Below are positions 28,215-34,578 of a stretch of 34,578 nucleotides of DNA, in pieces. The number at the start of each line of letters is the position of its first letter. The stretch's first letter is position 1. The translations under genes and the position numbers were made by a program. This DNA comes from Haloquadratum walsbyi J07HQW2 (lineage in GTDB: Archaea; Halobacteriota; Halobacteria; Halobacteriales; Haloferacaceae), in NCBI RefSeq assembly GCF_000415985.1, contig NZ_KE356561.1:763043-797620 (forward strand). Direction: 5' to 3'. The notes under the pieces were generated by a model. That model saw nothing but the letters and a program-made list of their open reading frames with translations. It did not search any database and was not told where the DNA came from.

Positions 28215-29399
28215 GTGACGCGACGGCTCTTTGGAACTCTTTGTGGATTGGTTCTTCTCGTTAATTTTGGGCGGACTGTATTTGCGCCACTCGTTGAACC
28301 GCTTCAGACAGCTTTCAGCGTTGGTCCAGCAACAATTGGATTTGTGACAACACTTGTCTGGGTTGGCAGTGCGCTCCCGCGTATTCCAGTTGGATATGTA
28401 CTTACTCGTGTTCCACGGCATCATGTTGTTATCGTAGCCGGTGGTTTACTCTCTACAGCGGCAGCATTTACTGCAAGTGCAAGTTCCGTTTGGATGCTTC
28501 AAGTGGGTGCGCTCGTGATTGGTATTGCCTCTGGCGGATACTTTGTTGCTGCCATCCCATTAATTGGTGAACTTCGACCGGATCAGGTTGGTCGGTCAAT
28601 CGGAATCCACGGCACCGCCGCACAGATCGCAGCCGTCATCGCCGCACCTGTCGCCGTTGCTGCGGTAACAGCATTTGATTGGCGTGTAGCGTTTTGGGCA
28701 CTCGCAGTGACTGCAGCTGTGACAACAATACTAGTTGCCATCACAACTCGTTCTATTGAAGAGCAAATTGGCACTGGACCTGACCGAAACTTCTCTGCAG
28801 TGCTTACACACTGGCGTGTCGTCGTAGTTGGACTCATTATGATCACCGTTGCTGGGTTTGTCTGGCAAGGTGTATTCAATTTTTATGTCTCATATCTTAT
28901 CAACGCCAAAGCGATACCTGCTGCACAAGCCGGTGGATATCTCACAGTCATATTTGCGGCTGGGGTTCCTGCATTTTGGCTCTCAGGAGAGCTTGTTGAT
29001 CGGTTCGCACCAGTTCCATACATTCTTACAATGCTTGGTGTGTACACCACATCATTGTTCATGCTTACCCGCGTCTCTGGTATTATCGGCATTCTTGGCT
29101 GCTCAATACTCATTGGATTCGCGATTCATAGTCTCTTCCCGGCATTAGATACATGGTTGCTTGGTGTTCTTCCGTCCGAGGTTCGTGCAAGTGCATATGC
29201 AGTTTTCAGTGGCATTGCATTATTAATTGAAGCAACAGGAAGTAGTGTTGTTGGATTATTAACTGCTGCCGGATATACGTTTGATACTGTCTTCACCTTC
29301 TTCGCTGCCGGAGTTGCTGTTGTGTTGATAGCACTACTTATTGCGTTTCGTGGTGGGTCAATTCCACAACCAGCAACGGTTGAGCCGACCGGAGAATGA
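28215..29399 (+). CDS. MFS transporter
   Basis: This major facilitator protein of about 395 residues has 12 predicted helices. Helix 1 carries LVLLVNFGRTVFAPLVEPL. The motif-A-like loop after helix 2 is reduced to PVGYVLTRVPRHHVVIVAG. A GELRPDQVGRSIGIHGT segment lies before helix 5. The open frame begins just after a TGA at about 28164; a TTG at 28170 is possible, but the GTG at 28215 (MTRRLFGTLCGLV) begins right at helix 1 and is preferred. Substrate unknown. Solo element-end sequence lies just upstream and may have changed its promoter. Confidence 0.86.
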   Translation: MTRRLFGTLCGLVLLVNFGRTVFAPLVEPLQTAFSVGPATIGFVTTLVWVGSALPRIPVGYVLTRVPRHHVVIVAGGLLSTAAAFTASASSVWMLQVGALVIGIASGGYFVAAIPLIGELRPDQVGRSIGIHGTAAQIAAVIAAPVAVAAVTAFDWRVAFWALAVTAAVTTILVAITTRSIEEQIGTGPDRNFSAVLTHWRVVVVGLIMITVAGFVWQGVFNFYVSYLINAKAIPAAQAGGYLTVIFAAGVPAFWLSGELVDRFAPVPYILTMLGVYTTSLFMLTRVSGIIGILGCSILIGFAIHSLFPALDTWLLGVLPSEVRASAYAVFSGIALLIEATGSSVVGLLTAAGYTFDTVFTFFAAGVAVVLIALLIAFRGGSIPQPATVEPTGE

Positions 29400-29518
29400 G
29401 CGTGTGCGGTCACTCTTTCAGTGAGAATTATACTATATCTAGAAGTCAGGAATATACAATCGGGAGTGAGAAGAACTCAAAAAATTGCTGCCTGTGATTA
29501 GTTGGTAACTCAGTCTGA

Positions 29519-29752
29519 TCAATCCTCAGCGGTGGAATTAGACTCAAATTCAGCATAACATGCCTCTGAACAGAAATGTCGATGTTGAGCAGTTCCGTCC
29601 TCGATCCAAGTGACAACGCGGTGAGTTGGCAACTGCACGATTGCTTCACTGCAGGTCGCACATACTGATGCATTAGACTCGTCGACATCCTCTCCAAGAT
29701 CCGAGGTCGGTTCTACCATCTCTTTAGATACTGTTGGGCGACCGCACTTCAT
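29519..29752 (-). CDS. Small zinc-binding protein (DUF7576-like)
   Basis: This 77-residue protein has a Cys-x2-Cys (VCATCSEAI) and a later FCSEACYAEFE in a TRASH/MYM-like treble-clef arrangement, with HRHFCSEAC giving Cys-x3-Cys. The acidic N-terminus ends in a GEDVDESN stretch. Proteins of this size and pattern are frequent in haloarchaea with unknown role, perhaps metal or nucleic-acid binding. It converges with the MFS gene and diverges from the reductase gene. Confidence 0.75.
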   Translation of the reverse strand: MKCGRPTVSKEMVEPTSDLGEDVDESNASVCATCSEAIVQLPTHRVVTWIEDGTAQHRHFCSEACYAEFESNSTAED

Positions 29753-29968
29753 TCCGTCTCAGGCGGCGGAAATTGCCTCAGCGTAATAGTGAGTGAATCG
29801 TGACTGGCAGTTATTCTCCACTGTTGATATTAACGAGGACACTGTGATAATTCCATCATACGGCATAGTGTAATTAAAATAGAATATGCCCAGTATACTG
29901 TGACTATTCTTTTAACAATTTTCACTCAACGAGGGGTTTACACCCATCAAGACCCTAATATAGATATA

Positions 29969-30658
29969 ATGGCTTTTTCTGAGGCAACAATCACGAGCGT
30001 TAGTGAAATCAGTCCAGACTGTAAGCAATATATTGTCGAATTGAATGATGGGAGCTTTGACGGTAAACCAGGACAGCATACAGCGATTCAAACTGATAAC
30101 GGAGTGAAACCATATAGTGTTCTTGCCGTTGATGACACACAGATTGGTCTCATGCTTCGTGCATATGGGACCGATGGTGTCGCCGATTATATGGATGCAC
30201 GGTCAGCTGGAGATGTCATTCAGGTAAAACCAACGTTGACTGGGAGTCTTACACTTCAACAGACAGACCGACCAGCAGTATTCATTGGCACTGGCACCGG
30301 TATCACACCACTCATTGGGCTTTTAGAAGAATACCTCGCCAATGGTGGTTCACAGGCAATATTCATGTTCGGCGAGAAAACACAGGATCAACTGCTGTAT
30401 AAGCCGCTATTAGAGCAATACGAAGTGACGTATCCGGTTGACACGCGGTTTTCACTTTCTCGCGAGGAGTGGCATGGTCACACTGGATATATTCAAGAAC
30501 AGCTCCCGAGTGTAATCGATTCACTGACGGATGATGCGGATTATTATATCTGTGGTGTGCCAACGGCAGTCGTTGCTGCAAAGAAACGATTAGATGAGTT
30601 GGGTATTCCATCTGACCAAGTTCATACAGAAGGCTGGGAAGACGCACAAGTGGCGTAA
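29969..30658 (+). CDS. Ferredoxin-NADP reductase-like FAD/NAD(P) oxidoreductase
   Basis: This is a 229-residue two-domain flavoenzyme. The FAD-binding beta barrel covers residues 1-95, with KPYSVLAVDD as a degenerate R-x-Y-S/T motif (Lys for Arg). The NAD(P) domain opens with FIGTGTGITPLIGLLEEY (a G-x-G-x-x-P pattern) and has ADYYICGVPTAV near the end, the C-G-x-P hydride-transfer motif. The ATG at 29969 (MAFSEATITSVSEIS) is preferred; the frame is open to 29900, but the extra residues do not fit the fold. Electron partners may include 2Fe-2S ferredoxins such as that at 20723. Confidence 0.87.
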   Translation: MAFSEATITSVSEISPDCKQYIVELNDGSFDGKPGQHTAIQTDNGVKPYSVLAVDDTQIGLMLRAYGTDGVADYMDARSAGDVIQVKPTLTGSLTLQQTDRPAVFIGTGTGITPLIGLLEEYLANGGSQAIFMFGEKTQDQLLYKPLLEQYEVTYPVDTRFSLSREEWHGHTGYIQEQLPSVIDSLTDDADYYICGVPTAVVAAKKRLDELGIPSDQVHTEGWEDAQVA

Positions 30659-30804
30659 CGAGTGATAGAATGACGTTGACTGTGGTATATGCTAGTAAAT
30701 TTTAGCTGCATATAGTAACCCAAGTGGTGATCATACATCCAGGTCACGATGTTTAAGTTGTGAATATCAGCCAAATCATAAAGCAAAATTAGTTTAGCTG
30801 ATCC

Positions 30805-30882
30805 TAGGCGGTAAGCCCCTTCCTCAAGAAGCAACGCAGACCGGTGATCGAGTAGCGCAGTAGGGAGCGGATACACCGCCGT
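30805..30882 (+). repeat. Right-end-like hairpin, opposite orientation
   Basis: GGCGGT (30807-30812) pairs with ACCGCC (30875-30880), and inside lie CCCCTTCCTCAAG and a CGAGTAGCGCAGTAGGGAG strand, the reverse complement of the CTACTCG...CTTGAGGAAGGGG right-end pattern. It is likely the end of an element that lay to the left and is otherwise gone. Confidence 0.42.
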
Positions 30883-30980
30883 CATCATTTACATACACTG
30901 TTCTCTATCACTACCCCCTACTCCACACCCGGCGTACCGACATCTTTAGCTCACGTTGAAACAATATCTAAATGCAGCTG

Positions 30981-31123
30981 ATGGATAGACATGAAATCGA
31001 AGGTCAGGAACTCATCGAGGACAAAGTGAAACCGAGACCGGCAACGGCGCACACGTCCTCGTTCCGAAACGGTGGCGTGGCGCAGACGTGAAAATCGTCC
31101 GAACGTCCGAACCTGACGAATAG
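30981..31123 (+). pseudogene. DUF2080 transposon-associated small protein, frameshifted
   Basis: From the ATG at 30981 the frame gives MDRHEIEGQELIEDKVKP. After a one-base shift near 31035 it continues GNGAHVLVPKRWRGADVKIV..SEPDE and stops at 31123. The combined 47-residue protein is the DUF2080 family, which is encoded just upstream of haloarchaeal tnpB genes. The tnpB relic starts 9 bases later. The KRWRGADVKIV part looks like an AbrB-like DNA-binding strand pair; its role is unproved. Confidence 0.78.
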
Positions 31124-31132
31124 CTACCACCA

Positions 31133-32022
31133 ATGCACTACACCGACAGATTCCAGCTTGACCCAACGCCTGAACAGCGTGAGCGGCTGGATTATCACCG
31201 TGATACCTGTCGGCAACTTTACAATCATGCACTCAATGAGTTTGAGCAAATCCCTGAACCGGTCGGGACACTCAACCAATGTGTGCGAGAGGTTCGCCTC
31301 ATTCGCCGTCGACGGCAAACAGACACCCGAAAAACCCAGCTACCCCCGAGCGATGTGTCGAGACGGAATCAACGTTGGCATACTCAAATACGCCCACGGT
31401 ACCGATGAAACTGCTGTCGGATCGCTTGAATTGTCGGACGAACGCGACCGGTTGGAACGTGCCCAACGTGATCTCTCACGGAAAGAGCACGGCTCACACA
31501 ATTGGGAGAAACAACAGAAGGTCGTTGCCCAACGCCATGCTGACCTGAAACGAAAACGCCGTGAGTTCTTGCAGAAACTGTCGAACTACTACGCCACTGA
31601 GTCCGATCTCGTGGCTGTTGAGGATCTAGATGCGAGGGGGCTGGTTGCTGGTTGAACTCACTGGCAACTCTCGAACCCGAGCGTCGGAGGCGTGGGGAAT
31701 GGTCAAGCGGATGCTCGAATACAAATGCGACTGCGAAGGCACGCACTTTGCGGCGGTCGACCCGAAGTATACGACCAAGCAGTGTGGTAACTGCGTCGTG
31801 AAAACTGAGAACCCACCATCATGTGGGTTTGAAGTGGATCGGAACGCGAACGCGGCGATCAACATCCTTGCTCGCGGTCTGCAACAATGAGAAGTGGGAC
31901 ACTCCAAAGAAACGCCTGTGGAGATTGTGCTCCCTGTGAATACATCCATCTCTGCAAAGCGTGTCGTTGAAACAGGAAGCCCCACCCTCAAGGATCGAAC
32001 GGCTAACGCCGTGAACGAGTAG
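31133..32022 (+). pseudogene. tnpB: TnpB gene with deletions and frameshifts
   Basis: Recognisable parts in order: N-terminal MHYTDRFQLDPTPEQRERLDYH and CRQLYNHAL; after a shift, a shortened RuvC-I part (GINVGILKYAH, Asn for the usual Asp); LSRKEHGSHNWEKQQ; RuvC-II with LVAVEDLDARGL (Glu kept); then a further shift. The zinc ribbon has lost one arm (CGNC...PSCGF with the middle missing), and RuvC-III is DRNANAA. A TGA at about 31888 interrupts the tail, which otherwise ends GSPTLKDRTANAVNE then TAG at 32020-32022, inside the right-end stem. About 300 bases of the middle are missing compared with the copy at 33208. Confidence 0.85.
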
Positions 32023-32036
32023 GGTGGGGTAGTTCA
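31976..32036 (+). ncRNA. TnpB-element right-end hairpin (candidate omega-RNA)
   Basis: Outer stem of 9 bp: CCCCACCCT (31980-31988) with AGGGTGGGG (32021-32029). Inner stem of 5 bp: ACGGC (31999-32003) with GCCGT (32008-32012). Sequence and layout mirror 33192, with two base pairs swapped on both sides. It ends in TAGTTCAC, and the tnpB stop lies in the stem. Confidence 0.65.
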
Positions 32037-32070
32037 CACGGCACTGAGATACACTTCCAGTGGAATTATC

Positions 32071-32421
32071 TCAGATGATACGCGAGTTACGTCTCGAGTT
32101 ATGCTGTCGCACTCGGCTGAGTTGTGAACTGTGTTCCGACCGATAGGATAGATCCATCTCCATGTTTTCCCTGTTAAACTGTATCGTGATTTTATCGACA
32201 TTACGTTGGTATACCTTCCTGTGTCGGCGTTGATCAGAGAGAGCATCATCATGAAATTCGAGGAGACTAGCATCAGTAAGCTGGTCAATCCGACGATAGC
32301 ATGTTGCAATTGGAACACCGAGTCTTTCGCTCAGTTCCTGCGCAGATTGTGGCTGATTGCTCACACGAAGGATATCCGCATTATATTTGCTTCCAATTGC
32401 AGCCAGAATTTCTTTATTCAT
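32071..32421 (-). CDS. Winged-helix HTH regulator (ArsR-like)
   Basis: This 116-residue protein shows EILAAIGSKYNADILRVSN (helix 1), SAQELSERLGVPIATCYRRIDQL (helix-turn-helix, about residues 26-48) and a wing plus a strand (KVYQRNVDKITIQFNRENMEMDLSY). It is similar in plan to the regulator at 1496-1861. The C-terminal 25 residues (SEHSSQLSRVRQHNSRRNSR) are basic and unlike the acidic family tails. The IS right end is only 35 bases beyond the stop, so the original 3' end, and perhaps a membrane-protein partner gene, may have been lost to the insertion. Confidence 0.7.
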   Translation of the reverse strand: MNKEILAAIGSKYNADILRVSNQPQSAQELSERLGVPIATCYRRIDQLTDASLLEFHDDALSDQRRHRKVYQRNVDKITIQFNRENMEMDLSYRSEHSSQLSRVRQHNSRRNSRII

Positions 32422-32597
32422 ACTTGAATTCTTTTTGATACGTATTTTAAGATATCGATTAGTACGTCCAAATATAACATTAAAACACTAAATATTCTAA
32501 TATCGATGGACATTTATAGATAATTATGGAATATATCGATTATTATATCTAATTTATATTGAGGATAGCAATACTATCTTGACCGGAAATTACCCAC

Positions 32598-32607
32598 TAT
32601 ATATAAA
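32598..32607 (+). promoter_or_regulatory. TATA box for the UspA gene
   Basis: TATATATAAA centred about 33 bases before the ATG at 32635. Archaeal TATA boxes lie 25-27 bases before transcription start, so the transcript would start 5-8 bases before the ATG and be nearly leaderless, in line with no Shine-Dalgarno. Confidence 0.6.
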
Positions 32608-32634
32608 CCGGTTGATGATGAATAACGTCGGTAT

Positions 32635-33078
32635 ATGTACGATCATATACTTGTTCCAACGGATGGTAGTGAATGTGCAGACGAGGCAGTCACACATGCG
32701 TTTAATCTCGCAACACAGCACGACGCGGAAGTTCACGTACTGTCAGTCGTTGATGCAAGAGATATTAGTCATGGCGCCCCAGCAGTTAGTCCCGCACAGA
32801 TTGAATCAACCCTCCGTGAGAACGCACACGACATGACTGATGCAGTTGAGGACCGTGGTGCTGATACTGGAGTTAATGTCACGCCAGCAGTTGAAGCCGG
32901 CATTCCTGACGATGCCATTGTTACATACGCTGAGGAACATGATGTTGATCTCATTGTTATGGGAACGCACGGTCGGACCGGACTGGAGCGATACCTTCTT
33001 GGAAGTGTCACCGAACGCACTGTCAGACGGTCCTCGGTTCCAGTGCTGACTGTACGCACAGATACTGATGCCGCATAA
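32635..33078 (+). CDS. UspA-family universal stress protein, single domain
   Basis: This is a 147-residue Usp protein. MYDHILVPTDGSECADEAV is the N-terminal strand and loop, with Asp10 in the nucleotide site. The ATP-binding motif G-x2-G-x9-G-S is complete in GTHGRTGLERYLLGSVTERT (about residues 112-131), so this copy probably binds ATP, unlike the tandem protein at 245. Such proteins act as stress or energy sensors and often regulate transporters. The gene stands alone between an HTH gene and a TnpB element. Confidence 0.93.
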   Translation: MYDHILVPTDGSECADEAVTHAFNLATQHDAEVHVLSVVDARDISHGAPAVSPAQIESTLRENAHDMTDAVEDRGADTGVNVTPAVEAGIPDDAIVTYAEEHDVDLIVMGTHGRTGLERYLLGSVTERTVRRSSVPVLTVRTDTDAA

Positions 33079-33085
33079 TTCCTAG

Positions 33086-33109
33086 TCTGAGCTCCCAATA
33101 GGACTCAGA
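33086..33109 (+). terminator. Inverted repeat after the UspA gene
   Basis: TCTGAG (33086-33091) and CTCAGA (33104-33109) pair with a 12-base loop just after the stop codon. There is only a weak T-run after it. It may be a transcript end or a stability element; the evidence is thin. Confidence 0.28.
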
Positions 33110-33191
33110 TCGTTGGATTTCTTCGAGAGAATACTCAAGTTGGGTGTTTCCCTGATTTTAAGAGATTTCGTGCGGAAGATCAGCTATTGTC

Positions 33192-33254
33192 AGTGAACTA
33201 CCCTACCCTACTCACTCACCGCTTTCGCGGTTCGCTCCTTGAGGGTAGGGCTTC
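33192..33254 (-). ncRNA. TnpB-element right-end hairpin (candidate omega-RNA)
   Basis: Outer 8-bp stem CCCTACCC (33201-33208) with GGGTAGGG (33243-33250), and inner 5-bp stem ACCGC (33218-33222) with GCGGT (33227-33231), loop TTTC. The tnpB stop codon (33208-33210) lies at the edge of the outer stem, so the last 14 codons are also RNA structure. This is the only copy whose tnpB is intact. Confidence 0.68.
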
Positions 33255-34569
33255 TGTGCTCTCGCATTAGATTTTCTGCTTCTATAGCCAAATTAACGGC
33301 AGTATTTGAAAGTAGTGCATCACGGTGATGACTACCCTCAGAGATACCAGCCTCCACAGACATTGTGTTACTGCTGTACTCGGACTGTCCCAGCCCTAAC
33401 TCTTCCTTCTCAAACTCCACTCCCAATTTCTTTAATCCAAGCTGTTGAACTTCCAAAGACGAATTATAATCTCTATCTACTGTAAATCCACAGCTTGGAC
33501 AGGAATGTTCTCTCACCCATAATGGTTTGTCAGACCCAACACCACACTTCGCACATCGCTTTGTTGTTCCTTCTGGTGGTACTTTCACTATATGACATCC
33601 ATTCTTGTTTCCATGTCGCTCAAATGCTTGGATTGTCGCATACCACGACATTGCGGAGATATTCCGAGCGTTCCTATCCTGCTGAGTCATCGAAGCCACA
33701 TCCAAATCTTCAAGAAACACAGCATCGTATTCTTGCGTGTACCAGCAGGCGAGCTTCTCACGATAATCTTCTCTTCTGTTTCTCAATCTTTCATATGCTC
33801 GTACCAGCGACTGTCGGGCTTTATTCCAGTTCTCGGATTCGTATTGCTTGCGAGAAAGTGAGCGGTGTCGTCTCTCGACTCGCTCACGGTCTTTCTCCTC
33901 GTCCAGTCGGGCAAACGCCCGATTATCTGAATCGTGAATGAACTTGGTAATACCGAGGTCGATTCCAACAGTATCCTCTATAGAAATATTCTCGACAGTG
34001 GGCTTTTCTGGATAGTCAGCGTCGTATTTGACCACAATACTTACTGTCCAGTCGCCCGTTTTCTGCTTTTTGAGTATAACCTCAGTAATTTTAGCGTTTT
34101 GATTTTGTTTGGTTGGGAGTGGTCGATGGTAGTCCAAGTTGAAATTACCAATCTTCGAGAGGTTCACGATAGCGTGACCATCCTGACCCGTGTTATTATC
34201 CACGTCAAAGCCAGACTGGTTGTACTTTATGCTACGGTATTCTCGTGGTGATTTCCACTTGAGACGACCAACATCGAATCCACGTTCTTCGAGCGAGTCG
34301 AGGACACTTTCGCTATTTTTGATACGGCGAACTGCCATTTGAAGGCATTTTGAGTACACTCCTTTCCACTCAGACCATTCTCGCTTCCATTTGGGAAGCA
34401 TATTCTGCATCGTGTTATAAGACGGTTTGTTATGATCTGGTGCAGGTCTGTACTCTTGTGTGAGTGCGTGATTGTATACCTCTCGACAAGTCTGAATGGC
34501 ATTCCAAGCACTCTCAGCAGTAGTGGTGTCCTCTGGCACTGCTCGATATTGGAACGCTTCTTTTACCAC
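33208..34569 (-). CDS. tnpB: RNA-guided nuclease TnpB, apparently intact
   Basis: This 453-residue TnpB is the ancestor type of Cas12: a nuclease that uses an RNA from its own 3' end as guide. The N-terminal helical/wedge region (1-195, with CREVYNHAL) is followed by RuvC-I GIDLGI (Asp204), a long helix (RRHRSLSRKQYESENW), RuvC-II VFLEDLDV (Glu287), four zinc Cys (339, 342, 357, 360) and RuvC-III DRDYNSS (Asp367). All catalytic residues are present. The C-terminal 80 residues overlap the right-end hairpin. The start is a GTG at 34569, but the frame is open to the window edge, so a few N-terminal residues may be missing. No tnpA is seen. Confidence 0.92.
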   Translation of the reverse strand: MVKEAFQYRAVPEDTTTAESAWNAIQTCREVYNHALTQEYRPAPDHNKPSYNTMQNMLPKWKREWSEWKGVYSKCLQMAVRRIKNSESVLDSLEERGFDVGRLKWKSPREYRSIKYNQSGFDVDNNTGQDGHAIVNLSKIGNFNLDYHRPLPTKQNQNAKITEVILKKQKTGDWTVSIVVKYDADYPEKPTVENISIEDTVGIDLGITKFIHDSDNRAFARLDEEKDRERVERRHRSLSRKQYESENWNKARQSLVRAYERLRNRREDYREKLACWYTQEYDAVFLEDLDVASMTQQDRNARNISAMSWYATIQAFERHGNKNGCHIVKVPPEGTTKRCAKCGVGSDKPLWVREHSCPSCGFTVDRDYNSSLEVQQLGLKKLGVEFEKEELGLGQSEYSSNTMSVEAGISEGSHHRDALLSNTAVNLAIEAENLMREHRSPTLKERTAKAVSE

Positions 34570-34578
34570 TAATTCTGT

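Larger units (their letters stand above)
30900..32036 (+). mobile_element. DUF2080-tnpB element relic
   Basis: A tnpB-only IS1341-type element with a DUF2080 gene in front. The right end is the hairpin at 31976-32036. The left end lies between 30883 and 30981 and is not visible. It ends 35 bases from the stop codon of the HTH gene on the other strand. Confidence 0.6.
33192..34578 (-). mobile_element. tnpB-only IS1341-type element, cut by the window edge
   Basis: The right end is the hairpin at 33192. The left end lies beyond the window. It needs a TnpA in trans to move. Its tnpB is the only undamaged one here, so it may be recent or kept for a function. Confidence 0.62.

Overview
The window looks like chromosomal DNA from a halophilic archaeon of low GC content. 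The proteins are strongly acidic (Asp/Glu/Thr rich). The families are haloarchaeal: paired UspA proteins, TrkA/RCK proteins, an HTH + small membrane protein pair, a ligase-associated beta-CASP nuclease, archaeal MoaC and Nnr, and DUF2080. The AT-rich codon use and the many decayed IS200/IS605 (IS1341-type) elements point to Haloquadratum or a close relative. That assignment is inference, because no rRNA gene is present. I saw no tRNA, rRNA or CRISPR array.

Layout. 0.2-6.9 kb is a stress and ion-transport block: a tandem UspA protein, an HTH/membrane-protein pair, an APC amino-acid permease, an orphan TrkA-type protein, and a divergent K+-channel/double-RCK gene broken by one frameshift. 7.1-8.9 kb is a badly decayed TnpB element. 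8.9-10.2 kb has a NagD-like HAD phosphatase and a small unknown gene. 10.24-10.67 kb is a TnpB/IS-end relic. 10.7-16.2 kb, mostly on the minus strand, holds msrA, a beta-CASP nuclease next to the ATP-dependent DNA ligase, a DUF4864-like protein, a rhomboid protease and a small membrane protein. 16.4-21.2 kb has a Cys-rich unknown protein, a methyltransferase, a 45-residue zinc ribbon, a Ca2+/cation antiporter, an NAD-binding epimerase-like protein and a 2Fe-2S ferredoxin with a large insert. 21.3-21.95 kb is a GC-rich, non-coding island with 5-base periodicity. 22.0-26.2 kb has a FUN14 protein, hflX, and an overlapping nnr-moaC pair. 26.3-28.05 kb is a TnpA+TnpB element with a frameshift in each gene. 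28.2-30.7 kb has an MFS transporter, a small zinc protein and a ferredoxin-NADP reductase-like enzyme. 30.8-32.04 kb is a DUF2080+TnpB relic next to an HTH gene. 32.6-33.1 kb is a single-domain UspA gene with a clear TATA box. 33.2 kb to the end is an apparently intact TnpB.

The main story is the repeated occurrence of TnpB (ancestor of Cas12) elements at different stages of decay. Several 3' ends keep the same nested hairpin, with compensatory base changes and with the tnpB stop codon inside the stem. This is the place where sense-overlapping RNAs / omega-RNAs are known to lie. The second notable signal is the period-5 GC-rich island. The host genes around these are mostly ordinary haloarchaeal housekeeping, redox and stress genes.
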